A stretch of DNA of 34,314 nucleotides from DATFBY01 sp035253585 (GCA_035253585.1 DATFBY010000104.1:1-34314), one strand, 5' to 3'. Numbered from the stretch's first letter, positions 1-8,636 are shown. Translations and numbers: made by a program. The notes: generated by a model from the sequence alone, not told the origin.

Positions 1-33
1 TGGGCTATATGTGGATTTGGAGGACAAGCGCAT

Positions 34-130
34 CGGGACTCGGGACTCGGGACTCGGCACGGCTCGTAGCGACGAGCACCCGTCACCTTAGCCGAGTCCC
101 GAGTCCCGAGTCCCGAGTCCCGAGTCCCGA
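34..130. repeat. Heptamer-arm hairpin element, copy A
   Basis: Left arm 34-57 holds three tandem GGGACTC units. Right arm 92-130 holds five tandem GAGTCCC units, the exact reverse complement. Between them lies a short inner hairpin (CTCGT/ACGAG, about 63-76). The element starts just past the 3' end of the minus-strand H-NOX gene, so it sits where a terminator is expected. The right edge reads CCCGATG, the same as copies C and D. The frame across it encodes repetitive Arg/Ser/Pro peptides and is not a gene. Confidence 0.9.
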
Positions 131-132
131 TG

Positions 133-681
133 TCAGCTCACTCCGTTCGTTCTCACCGAAATCCTACACCGCTTCCCACCGGTGTTCATGCATTCCGCCT
201 CGGTGATTACGACCCCTTCCTTGTAGTACGCCGCCACGCCCTTCACGATCCCTTTCGCGACATCGCACATCTTGCGCGGCGAGTCGTACTCGATGATGAC
301 CTCATCGGTCGACGGCCGCGTCGCGCGTAAGTGTGGCGGCTGGGCGCCCGCGTCCTTCATGCGCACAACCTTGTGAATCGTCCTCTCGGTATTCTCGAGA
401 AGGTCGAGCGTCTTCCACTCCGGCTTGACGAACGCCTTGTACGTCCCGATCAGCGTCGGCGCCATGAATTCACCGAAGTCGTGCAGGAGCTTGCCGGCAG
501 GCAGACCGGTCAACTTCACAGCTGCGCCCACCAGCGCCACGATCTCCGCGTCCGGGTACACCGCGGTCGCCAGATAAGCCTTGGTTCCGACCCCCGACTC
601 GGTGAGCATCGCATCCCAAGCCGCGCTCCCGAGATTCGTGGTGACGAAGCGTCGGAGCTCCGCGTGAATGAGGCCGTGCAT
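133..681 (-). CDS. H-NOX (haem nitric oxide/oxygen binding) protein, stand-alone
   Basis: A 182-residue cytosolic haem-binding gas sensor of the H-NOX (HNOB) family, at the usual single-domain length. It opens with the family's MHGLI start. His103 is at the position of the proximal haem ligand, and Tyr132-x-Ser134-x-Arg136 is the YxSxR motif that holds the haem propionates. Cys139, Cys164 and Cys172 match, by my count, three of the four zinc/redox cysteines described in Vibrio/Shewanella-type H-NOX; residue 161 is Glu rather than Cys. No Tyr is at the position used for O2 binding in the Thermoanaerobacter protein (Asp140 here), so NO sensing is more likely; that is inference. I chose the ATG at 681 because a GGGAGG ribosome site precedes it; the frame continues upstream only through repeat B. 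No histidine kinase or cyclic-di-GMP partner is adjacent. It lies downstream of susCD in the same direction. Confidence 0.9.
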   Translation of the reverse strand: MHGLIHAELRRFVTTNLGSAAWDAMLTESGVGTKAYLATAVYPDAEIVALVGAAVKLTGLPAGKLLHDFGEFMAPTLIGTYKAFVKPEWKTLDLLENTERTIHKVVRMKDAGAQPPHLRATRPSTDEVIIEYDSPRKMCDVAKGIVKGVAAYYKEGVVITEAECMNTGGKRCRISVRTNGVS

Positions 682-708
682 AGAGCCTCCCGCATTCAGT
701 TGCTGACT

Positions 709-810
709 GATTCGAGATTCGAGATTCGATATTCGAGATTGGGAACGGCGAATTCGGTGCTCGTTAGGTGTGCCGTTCCGAATCTCGAATCTCGAATCTC
801 GAATCTCGAT
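709..810. repeat. Heptamer-arm hairpin element, copy B (variant unit)
   Basis: Same design as copy A but with a different unit. Left arm 709-740 has GATTCGA repeats (three perfect, one TATTCGA); right arm about 776-810 has TCGAATC repeats. The arms enclose an inner hairpin, GGAACGGC/GCCGTTCC, around 742-778. In phase, the unit is GAGATTC against GGGACTC: two transitions, with both arms changed so that pairing is kept. It lies between the end of susD and the start of the H-NOX gene. The right edge again ends CGATG. Confidence 0.88.
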
Positions 811-812
811 GC

Positions 813-2138
813 TCACGCACCAATCAACGGATTGTTGAACCGCTCAATGTCCGGCAACGGGAGACACTTCGTGTCTCCGTAGTTGCCTCCCTTCGGATAA
901 ACGGCGCCGACGGGAGGATTGAACGGCAGCGAGTACCGAACCAGATCGAACAGGTGATGCCCCTCGAGGAACAGCTCGCGGCGGCGCTCGGCGATGATCG
1001 TGTTGAGAATGTCGGCCGCGTTACTGCTGCTGTACTGCGGCAACCCATGCCGACTCCGGAGCGTGTTGATGATCGCCACGGCACCCTGAAGATCACCGGT
1101 CGCTACGCGGTTCTCCGCGATGATCAGCTGCGCTTCTTCCCAGGTCGCGATCGGAATCGGCGAGCTGATCGTCGCATACTTGTTCTGCACCCAGAGGCGC
1201 GTGCCTTCGGTCGCGTTCCGGCCGAGGTCTGTCGTCGGGACACGCGGGTCGGCGACGCCGTCGGTCGTCATCGCCCGATAGAGCGGGCCGATCGAAACCG
1301 AGTTGGACACGTTGTTCTGCGCCGCCACTCGATTCTCACGCCGCGCGTTGCCGCCTGAGGCCGTGGCATTCTTGACGAAGTTGAGCGACACCGCCGCGGC
1401 GTCGGTTGCCGCACCGCTCTTGTTCCCCTGGTTCAGGCGCGCGCGAGCACGCCCGACCAGCGCCATGTTGAGAATCTCGTTGTTGCTCACCGATTGCGCG
1501 GCGGCGATCGCCTGAGTGAACTTCGCTTCCGCGAGCGCGAAGATCTCCGCTCGCGTCATTTCGGGTCCGTACTCGATCGTGCCGTCGGGGAGGAGACGCG
1601 AGATCGCCGCGCTACAAAAGGCTTCGCCGAGCAGGATGTGCGCGTACCCTGAATAGGCTGCCGCCGTGGCGATGAGCAGCGTGCGGTTCGGTACCTCGGC
1701 GTCGGTCCAGGTTTCCAGCAGCTGCAGGAGCCGGTCGGCCGATCCCCGCGCGGTCTGAATCGGGATGTAGACGCCCAGTGCATCGCACGAGTTTCGCTGG
1801 TAGCGCGAGTCGCTGGAGATGACGACCCGGCGATCGTACGGCAGGCGATCCGCCGTCTGCGTCGCGTCCACCAGCTCCTCACCGATCATTCCGCCTAACA
1901 CAATGTGGGCGCCGAGCGCGCACTCGAAGTCGGCGATCGCGCCGTTCAACAGCAGCTGCGCATTTTCGGGCTTCTCCAGCGTTTCCGCTGGAATACGGCT
2001 TGGTGCATCGACCGAGAGCACGCGATCGAGAAAGTCGCACGCGGCGAGCGGTACGAGCGTCGTCAGCAGCACCGCTCCGCGGCACGCGGCGCGGCGCAGC
2101 CGAGCGAGGCTCGTCGCGATGTTCCGTCCTTGATCCAT
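813..2138 (-). CDS. SusD/RagB-family outer-membrane nutrient-binding lipoprotein
   Basis: A 441-residue surface lipoprotein that caps its SusC partner and captures the ligand before TonB-dependent import. The signal peptide is followed by a LAAC lipobox with Cys34 as lipid anchor. The helical TPR-like SusD body and the C-terminal ERRRELFLEGHHLFDLVR segment (about residues 387-404) are typical of SusD/RagB. I chose the ATG at 2138: AGAGG precedes it and the lipobox then falls at a normal distance. A longer start at 2174 adds 12 unconvincing residues. It begins 48 nt after the SusC stop, so the two are surely one transcript. The ligand cannot be told: no glycosidase, peptidase or sigma/anti-sigma pair is next to it. 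Hairpin element B follows its stop codon immediately. Confidence 0.92.
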   Translation of the reverse strand: MDQGRNIATSLARLRRAACRGAVLLTTLVPLAACDFLDRVLSVDAPSRIPAETLEKPENAQLLLNGAIADFECALGAHIVLGGMIGEELVDATQTADRLPYDRRVVISSDSRYQRNSCDALGVYIPIQTARGSADRLLQLLETWTDAEVPNRTLLIATAAAYSGYAHILLGEAFCSAAISRLLPDGTIEYGPEMTRAEIFALAEAKFTQAIAAAQSVSNNEILNMALVGRARARLNQGNKSGAATDAAAVSLNFVKNATASGGNARRENRVAAQNNVSNSVSIGPLYRAMTTDGVADPRVPTTDLGRNATEGTRLWVQNKYATISSPIPIATWEEAQLIIAENRVATGDLQGAVAIINTLRSRHGLPQYSSSNAADILNTIIAERRRELFLEGHHLFDLVRYSLPFNPPVGAVYPKGGNYGDTKCLPLPDIERFNNPLIGA

Positions 2139-2186
2139 CGTCACACCTCTATGTGTGGGCGAGGCCATCGACACCTCGCTGGTCGA

Positions 2187-5100
2187 CTAGAAGGTCAGGT
2201 TGATCGTGGTGACGAACTGGGTGAGCTGCGGCAGGATCGTCTGCTCGAAGGCGCCGAACAGTCCGCCACGGCTTCCACCCAGGAACATCGCTTCCGGCTC
2301 CAGACCGTTGTAATCGGTCCACGTCTTGAGGTTACGCCCCGCGAGGGTGATCGACGCGCTGCTGGCGCCCAGGTATCTCGCGTAGCGATCAGGCACGGAG
2401 TACGTCGCCGACACTTCGCGCAGCTTGGTGAAGCTCGCATCCTCGATGAGGAAATCCACGAGCGTTCGACCAGACTGAATCGCGGCGATCTTCTTCGCGT
2501 CGAACTCGAGCGGGAAGAAGTTCTCACGGCAGCGCCCGTTGCCGAGTGTGAAGGTGCAGCGTACGCGGTCGTTGCCGTTGATCTTGTGATGACCGCGCTT
2601 GAAGTCCACCAGCGCGTACAGGCGCAGGCGATTCCAGAGCGTGAGCGTCGTCGACACCGCGCCCTCGAGATCGGGCGTGGTGCGCCCGAGGTAGACGAAA
2701 GGCGCCTGCGCGCATGCGACGCTGCCGCCGTCGCCGTCATCGCACATGATGTTGATCGCGTTTCCGTTTGCATCGAGATCGGCGCTCACGATGCGCCGCT
2801 CCCAAAACGCTCCCACGGGATGGCCTTCGACGTGGCGAAGGAACGTTCCCGGCGCCGGGAGGAAGGTGAGTCCCGGAATGCCGAGGTCCACCAGCTCGTT
2901 GTCGTTGCTGGCCAGGCTGAGCGTGAGGTCGAGACCGAGCTTGTCGCGGCGAATCGGCGTCCCGCGAAGCAGCATCTCGATCCCCGTGTTCTTGATCTCA
3001 CCGGCGTTGATGAACTGCGTCTGCAGCGCACCGGCGCCGCCTCCGGCGTGACCGGAGAAACCAACCGACGGGGCGACGTCACGATCGAGAATCGCGTCGT
3101 GCGTACGCTTGTGGTAATAGGTGAACTCGAGTCCGAGGCGATCGTCGAGCAGGCCGGCATCGAAGCCGAGCTCGACCTCGCGCCCACGCTCCGGCCCGAG
3201 CGACGAGTTTCCAATCGAGAGCGACGTTGCCGCCGCGCTGTTGTCGGGACCCGTCGCCGACTGATACGTGCGCAGGGCCGAATAGGTGAGCGGCTGCTGC
3301 CCGGACTCGCCGTATGCCGCGCGAAGCTTGAGCGCGTCGACGAAGTCGAAGGGGAAGAACGGCTCCTCGGAAAGGATCCAGGAGACGCTGAACTTCGGGT
3401 AGTAGACGAGATCGAACGACTCACCGAAAGCACTGTTGTCATCCGCGCGTACGGCACCGGTGACGAACAAGCGATCGCGCCAGCTGAACTGCTGCTGGAC
3501 GAAGAAGCCGACGGTGATGTCTTCGACTTCGTCCTCCGAGTTCCGGCGGTTGGTCGTCGTCGCGCTGACGGAGCGAAGGCCAGGAGCGGGGAAGACGTCG
3601 CCCGACGCCTGCACCGAGTCGATGAATCGCCGGTAGTATTGCGCGCCGATGGAGGTCGCGCTGGTGATCGAGCGGGGGAGCGCCACGGTGGCCGTGCCGC
3701 TGTAGTCGAGCGTGTGGTAGGTGACGTTCCGCTCCGTCACGTCCATCGTTCCGAGCGCTTCGGTGCCGAAGAAGAACGTCATCGCGTCGTTCCGCGGAAC
3801 GTAGAAGACATTCTCTTCGCGGGTCTGGTCGACGCCGGCGTTCACGCGGTGCGAGAACCACCCGATCGGGTTGTGCTGGAACTGGATGCTTCCGGTGAAG
3901 CGATTGACGCCCTGCGAGAAGTTGTAGTGCTCGTCGTACGCCTCGGGTGTTCCACTGAAGAAGCCGCGGCGAGGCGTGTCGAGACGCGCGGGCGTTGCCA
4001 GCACCGTCGTCCACATGCGTCCGCCGAAGCCTGCTTCCGCGCTCTGATCGTTGTCGCTGTCGAGATAGCTCAGGCTGGCATTCGCGCTGAACTTCGAGCT
4101 CGGCACGATCGACAGGTTAGCGCGCGAGCTCCACCGCGAGAGCTTGTTGTTCGACTCCGCGCCTTCGCTGCGCTCGAGTCCGCCGCCCAGGAAGAAGCGC
4201 AAGAGCTCGGAGCCACCGCTTACCGTCGCGTCGTACTCCTGCAGGTGGCCGGTGCGGAAGATGTCGTTCCCGCGCTCATCCTCGAGGTCGACGATGTCGA
4301 TCGACGCGACCGTGCCGTTAGGCAACATCTCCCAGTTGACTGGCAACCGGCCCTGAGGATCGTTGAACCAGGTGGCGCCCTGCTTGATGCTGAGACCGTA
4401 CTGCGTGCGTCCCTGCGCGCCCTTCTTGGTGATGATCTGGATCACACCATTCGAGGCTTCGGTGCCGTATAGTGTGGCGGCCGCCGGTCCCTTGATGATC
4501 TCGATGCTCTCGATGTCTTCCGGATTGATGTCGTTGAAGCGGGAGATCGTCGAGGAGGCGAAGCCTTGATTGGCGATACCGGTGGCGTGCGCGTTGTTCG
4601 TGCGAACGCCGTCGATGTAAATGAGCGGCTCCATCGCGAGAGAGAGGCTGCCGACTCCGCGAACACGGATGCGGGATCCGCTACCCACGGCGCCGGTGCC
4701 GGGCATGATGACGACGCCCGCCGCGCGCGCATTGAGGAGATCCTGGAGCGAGTTGATGGGCGCCGTCTTCGTCACTTCGTCCGCGTCGATCTGCGAGACC
4801 GCGTTGCCGAGCGCGCGACGCTCCGTCGCGCCGGGCGTGCCGGTGACGACTACTTCATCGAGGTCGACCGCTTTCTCGGTGAGCTCGATGCGGAGGTTCA
4901 TGTCGCCGACCCGAACTTGCCGCAACAATGGACGGTAGCCGATGCGGCGGACGTCGAGCGAAACCTGCTCGCCTGCCAGGCCATTGATTCGGAATCGCCC
5001 AGCCGCGTCCGAGACGGCACCGAGCTGCGTGCCCGTGACTCGGACTTGCGCGCCCGGCACTGGCGTCTGGACGCCTTCCGTCACGATCACGCCGGCCACC

Positions 5101-5234
5101 GATTGCGTTTGCGCCAGTGCAGTGGTGGAAGCGAGCGTCAGGAGCGCCAGCGCCCGCCCGACGCATCGAACTGCCCCTCGCACTCGCTCGTCAGGCGAGC
5201 GCGAGCCGATCCGGACGTACACTTCGGTCGACAT
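2187..5234 (-). CDS. SusC/RagA-family TonB-linked outer-membrane transporter
   Basis: A 1015-residue TonB-dependent transporter that imports a substrate through the outer membrane with its SusD lid. Signal peptide is about residues 1-41 (ending TALAQ), followed by a CarboxypepD_reg-like beta-sandwich (about 45-125) with the usual VPGAQVRVTG start. The plug carries RIRVRGVGS, PLIYIDGVRTN and the IEIIKGPAAATLYG segment typical of SusC; a 22-strand-type barrel runs to the terminal INLTF. There is no N-terminal STN domain, so anti-sigma signalling through it is not expected. The ATG at 5234 has GGAGGGG just upstream. It is first gene of the susC-susD pair and diverges from the lipoprotein gene at 5400 across a 165-nt spacer. 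In Gemmatimonadota such pairs often handle peptides or glycans; the substrate here is unknown. Confidence 0.94.
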   Translation of the reverse strand: MSTEVYVRIGSRSPDERVRGAVRCVGRALALLTLASTTALAQTQSVAGVIVTEGVQTPVPGAQVRVTGTQLGAVSDAAGRFRINGLAGEQVSLDVRRIGYRPLLRQVRVGDMNLRIELTEKAVDLDEVVVTGTPGATERRALGNAVSQIDADEVTKTAPINSLQDLLNARAAGVVIMPGTGAVGSGSRIRVRGVGSLSLAMEPLIYIDGVRTNNAHATGIANQGFASSTISRFNDINPEDIESIEIIKGPAAATLYGTEASNGVIQIITKKGAQGRTQYGLSIKQGATWFNDPQGRLPVNWEMLPNGTVASIDIVDLEDERGNDIFRTGHLQEYDATVSGGSELLRFFLGGGLERSEGAESNNKLSRWSSRANLSIVPSSKFSANASLSYLDSDNDQSAEAGFGGRMWTTVLATPARLDTPRRGFFSGTPEAYDEHYNFSQGVNRFTGSIQFQHNPIGWFSHRVNAGVDQTREENVFYVPRNDAMTFFFGTEALGTMDVTERNVTYHTLDYSGTATVALPRSITSATSIGAQYYRRFIDSVQASGDVFPAPGLRSVSATTTNRRNSEDEVEDITVGFFVQQQFSWRDRLFVTGAVRADDNSAFGESFDLVYYPKFSVSWILSEEPFFPFDFVDALKLRAAYGESGQQPLTYSALRTYQSATGPDNSAAATSLSIGNSSLGPERGREVELGFDAGLLDDRLGLEFTYYHKRTHDAILDRDVAPSVGFSGHAGGGAGALQTQFINAGEIKNTGIEMLLRGTPIRRDKLGLDLTLSLASNDNELVDLGIPGLTFLPAPGTFLRHVEGHPVGAFWERRIVSADLDANGNAINIMCDDGDGGSVACAQAPFVYLGRTTPDLEGAVSTTLTLWNRLRLYALVDFKRGHHKINGNDRVRCTFTLGNGRCRENFFPLEFDAKKIAAIQSGRTLVDFLIEDASFTKLREVSATYSVPDRYARYLGASSASITLAGRNLKTWTDYNGLEPEAMFLGGSRGGLFGAFEQTILPQLTQFVTTINLTF

Positions 5235-5399
5235 TGTCCCCTCCGTCGAGGATCAAGCACGTTCCGGGAGGAGCGCGCCATCGCCTCGTTGCGACGGCGG
5301 CTCGGTGCACACCAATAATGCGGCCGGGGAGCGCGCGCCAGCGGTAGCCAGGCTGGACTCGTGCGGCGGCGAGCGTACTTTCCATGGTCGATCTCCCTC

Positions 5400-6356
5400 A
5401 TGAGCGCCCGTCTCAAAGTCCTGCTGATTTCGCTCGCGCTGCCGTCGTGCTCGGGCGCGCAGAGCAACGCCGTTACGGCGGTGACACCCTCTCCGGCGGC
5501 CGCACCCACTGCGGCACGCGCGGACATCGCTCGTCTCAGGCATGCGCTCGACTCGATCGCCTCCGCGCACCAAGGCGTTGTCGGCTACAGCGTTCGCAAC
5601 CTCGAGAGCGGTGAGCGCCTCGAGCGCCGTGGAGACGAGACCTTCCCGACGGCCAGCCTCATAAAGGTGCCGGTGCTGGTGACGGTCTATGATCTCGTCG
5701 CCAAGGGAGAGCTGTCGCTCGACGACCGGCTCACGGTGCTCAAGATCGACAAGGTTCCCGGGTCCGGCGTGCTCCAGCACATGCACGACGGCACTGAGAT
5801 CACGGTACGCGATGCGGCCTGGCTGATGATCACCATTAGCGACAACACCGCCACCAACCTGCTCCTCGATCGGATCATCATCCGTCGCGTGTGGGACAAA
5901 ATGGAGTCGTTAGGCCTGGCCCACACCAAAATCCACTCGAAGACGTTCCGGCGAAACAGCAGCGTGGCGATGGACAGCTCGGTCAAGTATGGACTCGGTG
6001 TCACCACGCCTAACGAGATGGCGACGCTTTTCGCCTTGATCGCGCAAGGCAAGACCGTCAATGCCAGCAGCGACTCGGCGATGCTCGACATCCTGCTGCA
6101 CACCGAGGCCGAGGAGATGCTGCAGCGCTTCGCCGGCGGGGCACGAGCCGCCCACAAGACGGGAGAGACCGACCGAGTCCGCACCGAGTGCGCGATCTTC
6201 TTTCTCCGCGACCGGATCGTGGCCTGCGTGCTCACCAAGGAGAACGTCGACCAGCGTTGGGTGGTCGACAACGAAGCTCAATTGACGATCGCGCGAATGG
6301 GAGAAGCGATCGTGAAAGCCTGGCCACCGGCCGCGGCGCCGGCGGCAACTCAATAG
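5400..6356 (+). CDS. Class A beta-lactamase-like serine hydrolase lipoprotein, apparently lacking Glu166
   Basis: A 318-residue exported serine hydrolase of the class A beta-lactamase fold. A signal peptide ends in LPSC (Cys17, possible lipid anchor), followed by an Ala/Pro linker. The active-site motifs are Ser86-Leu-Ile-Lys89 (SxxK), Ser147-Asp148-Asn149 (SDN) and Lys253-Thr-Gly255 (KTG). In the omega-loop region, where class A enzymes have ExxLN, I read KTFRRN (residues 181-186): the Asn is there but no Glu at the place of the general base. It may therefore acylate but not turn over beta-lactams well, or act as a cell-wall peptidase/esterase. I chose the ATG at 5400 over an in-frame GTG at 5361 because only the former gives a clean signal peptide. 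It is the first gene of a three-gene operon, with 22 nt to the next gene. Confidence 0.85.
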   Translation: MSARLKVLLISLALPSCSGAQSNAVTAVTPSPAAAPTAARADIARLRHALDSIASAHQGVVGYSVRNLESGERLERRGDETFPTASLIKVPVLVTVYDLVAKGELSLDDRLTVLKIDKVPGSGVLQHMHDGTEITVRDAAWLMITISDNTATNLLLDRIIIRRVWDKMESLGLAHTKIHSKTFRRNSSVAMDSSVKYGLGVTTPNEMATLFALIAQGKTVNASSDSAMLDILLHTEAEEMLQRFAGGARAAHKTGETDRVRTECAIFFLRDRIVACVLTKENVDQRWVVDNEAQLTIARMGEAIVKAWPPAAAPAATQ

Positions 6357-6378
6357 CGACATGGAGGCTGGAGAAGTC

Positions 6379-7974
6379 ATGCGTCGACTCACGACACTCG
6401 TGCTATGCATCACCGCTGCCTCACGCCTCTCCGCTCAGCACGAGGGGCACGGACCAGCCGAGCGGATCGGGACGGTGCGGTTCGCGACGTCGTGCGACGC
6501 GAGCGTGTCGTCCGATGTGAACCGCGCGATAGCACTCATCCACTCGTTCGAGTTCGGCCTTTCCACCCGCGCGTTCAACGAGATTCTGGCGCGCGACTCG
6601 ACCTGCGCCATGGCATACTGGGGGATCGCGCTCAATGCATGGACGAATCCGTTCGTGCCTGACAAGCGTTCGGCCTCGCAGCTCGAGCAGGGTCGCGCCG
6701 CGATAGCACGCGCACGCTCTCTCGCCGCCAAGGCCACCGAGCGCGAGCGCGGATACATCGATGCGGTCGCGCTGCTCTACGACGATCACGAAACGGTCGA
6801 TCAGGCAACGCGCGTCGCTCGTTACGAGCAGGCGATGCGCGCGCTCGCCACTCGTCAGCCGCCCGATACGGAAGCCACCATCTTCCACGCCGTAGCGGTG
6901 ATCGCATCCGCCCCGCCGGCCGACAAGTCGTTCGCCAACCTGCGCGAAGCAGGGCGGACGCTCGAGCGGCTGTACGCGACACAGCCGAATCACCCGGGCC
7001 TGGCGCACTACATCATCCACAGCTACGACGTGCCGCCACTGGCCGCGAAAGCAGAATCGGCTGCCACGCACTACGCGGTCATTGCGCCGTCATCGCCGCA
7101 CGCGCTGCACATGCCATCGCACACGTTCACACGCGTTGGATGGTGGGAGCAGTCGCTGACTGCGAATCGCCGGGCGGTCGATCGTTCGATCGAGATAGGA
7201 TCGATCGCCGAGGCACTGCACGCGTCGGACTATTCGGTCTATGCGAATCTCCAGATGGGCCGCGACTCGGCCGCGGCTGCTATCCTGAAAACGATCCCCG
7301 CCCTCGAAGCGAAGTTCGATGTCAACGCACTCGGCTCCGGCGCGTCGGGCTCGGTCGGCGTGTTCGCGCTGGCGGCAATGCCGGCGCGCTTCGCGCTCGA
7401 GCGGCGAGCGTGGCGGGAAGCGGCCGAGCTTCGACCGCGCTCGACGCCATTTCCGTGGACCGATGCCATCACGCACTTCGCGCGCTCGTTAGGCGCCTCA
7501 CGCATCGGGAATCGCGCCGTGGCGCGGGAGTCACTCGATTCGCTGGCGATGCTGCATCAACGGCTGAAATCGGGCGGCGAGCCGTACTGGGCCGAGCAGG
7601 TCGCGATTCAGGAGCTCATTGCGCGCGCATGGCTGCTTCTCGCCGACCGGCGCACCGACAGTGCGCTGGCGTTGATGCGTGAGGCTGCCGCGCGCGAGGA
7701 CGCCACCGAGAAAGCTCCGGTCACTCCTGGGCCGCTCGCTCCGGCGCGCGAGCTGTTAGGCGACATGCTCATGCAGATCGGCAGGCCGCGCGAGGCGCTG
7801 GCCGAGTACCGCCGAACGATCGCCAAGGAGCCCAACCGCTTCCGTGCACTGTACGGAGCGCTGCAGGCGGCGCGCGCGGCTGGTGACAGGAAAGCGGCGG
7901 CCGCGTATGCGGCGGAGCTCAAGACACTGTGCGCCAAGGGTGAGCGCGCCGAGTGTCGGAGCAGCACGACGTGA
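6379..7974 (+). CDS. Secreted TPR-repeat protein with HPGxxHYxIH signature
   Basis: A 531-residue exported protein with a signal peptide (about residues 1-19, ending RLSAQ) and helical TPR-type repeats over the rest. I recognise a family of uncharacterised bacterial TPR proteins by the conserved NHPGLAHYIIHSYD segment and the later HALHMPSHTFTRVGWW. These His-rich conserved stretches suggest a bound metal or a specific surface, but no enzyme activity is known to me. The C-terminal third has the usual pattern of TPR pairs (LGDMLMQIGRPREALAEYRR). The ATG at 6379 is preferred: GGAG lies 6 nt upstream and it starts directly with the signal peptide; an ATG at 6361 adds six residues. Its stop overlaps the next start as GTGA. 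Confidence 0.8.
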   Translation: MRRLTTLVLCITAASRLSAQHEGHGPAERIGTVRFATSCDASVSSDVNRAIALIHSFEFGLSTRAFNEILARDSTCAMAYWGIALNAWTNPFVPDKRSASQLEQGRAAIARARSLAAKATERERGYIDAVALLYDDHETVDQATRVARYEQAMRALATRQPPDTEATIFHAVAVIASAPPADKSFANLREAGRTLERLYATQPNHPGLAHYIIHSYDVPPLAAKAESAATHYAVIAPSSPHALHMPSHTFTRVGWWEQSLTANRRAVDRSIEIGSIAEALHASDYSVYANLQMGRDSAAAAILKTIPALEAKFDVNALGSGASGSVGVFALAAMPARFALERRAWREAAELRPRSTPFPWTDAITHFARSLGASRIGNRAVARESLDSLAMLHQRLKSGGEPYWAEQVAIQELIARAWLLLADRRTDSALALMREAAAREDATEKAPVTPGPLAPARELLGDMLMQIGRPREALAEYRRTIAKEPNRFRALYGALQAARAAGDRKAAAAYAAELKTLCAKGERAECRSSTT

Positions 7975-8624
7975 CCAGCATTGCCGTGACTGACCGCTTG
8001 TCCGCGAGGCGGCGGTGGGGATGGTGGGCGATGGCGATCTTCGCGCTTCCGGTGGTTGTGTACGCCGCCGGAATCGCCATCGTCGGCGAGCGAATGTACA
8101 CGCCCGGCCTGGCTGATTCCTTCAAGGCGCGGCCGTGGGGGATCATTCCGCACGCGCTGTTCGGCAGCATCGCGCTGTTCATTGGTCCGCTCCAGTTCCA
8201 TCCGACGCTGCGGTCGCGTCGTCTCGAGCTTCACCGTTGGCTGGGCCGGACGTACGTGATGACGGCTCTGATCACCGGCGTCGCCGGCGTGTACATGGCC
8301 GCCTACTCGTTAGGCGGCTGGATCACGCACATTGGGTTCGGGCTTCTGGGGCTCGGGCTGATCATCTGCACGACGCAGGCATTTCGCCGGATCAGGGAGC
8401 GTCGGGTGACGGAGCACCGCCGCTGGATGATCCGCAGCTACGCGTTCCTGTATTCGGCGGTGACGCTTCGACTCGAGATCCCGTTCCTGGTCATTGCCCT
8501 CGGCGGTGAATTCTTGCCGGCATACCAGATCGTGTCGTGGCTCTCCTGGGTGCCGAACATTCTGTTCGCCGAGTGGTTGATTCGGCGCGATCCGCAGGGT
8601 GCGCTGGTGCCGGCGGTGGCCTAG
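7971..8624 (+). CDS. DUF2306-family integral membrane protein
   Basis: A 217-residue inner-membrane protein, recognised as DUF2306: several hydrophobic helices (about 15-40, 58-80, 90-112, 118-140 and a C-terminal pair). Family features are GPLQFHP, the basic LHRWLGRTYV loop and the TEHRRWMIRSYAF segment. The repeated His residues at helix ends recall cytochrome b561-like haem ligation, but that is only a possibility; the family's function is not established. The GTG at 7971 overlaps the TGA of the TPR gene (GTGA), indicating translational coupling; a GTG at 7953 in the same frame would add six residues. It is the last gene of the operon begun at 5400. Confidence 0.8.
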   Translation: MTSIAVTDRLSARRRWGWWAMAIFALPVVVYAAGIAIVGERMYTPGLADSFKARPWGIIPHALFGSIALFIGPLQFHPTLRSRRLELHRWLGRTYVMTALITGVAGVYMAAYSLGGWITHIGFGLLGLGLIICTTQAFRRIRERRVTEHRRWMIRSYAFLYSAVTLRLEIPFLVIALGGEFLPAYQIVSWLSWVPNILFAEWLIRRDPQGALVPAVA

Positions 8625-8636
8625 GGGCGGGCTTGG

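Noticed and set aside
34..810. CRISPR array suggested by short regular repeats
   Set aside because: The units are 7 nt, directly tandem and mirrored in an opposite arm. There are no spacers and no cas genes.
682..816. Upstream extension of the H-NOX frame with repetitive RDSRFEIR-type peptide
   Set aside because: It is the translation of hairpin element B. A good ribosome site and the conserved MHGLI start at 681 define the real gene.
1905..4472. 855-residue open frame antisense to SusC/SusD
   Set aside because: Arg/Glu-rich with no domain or signal; a GC-rich shadow of the well-supported SusC gene.
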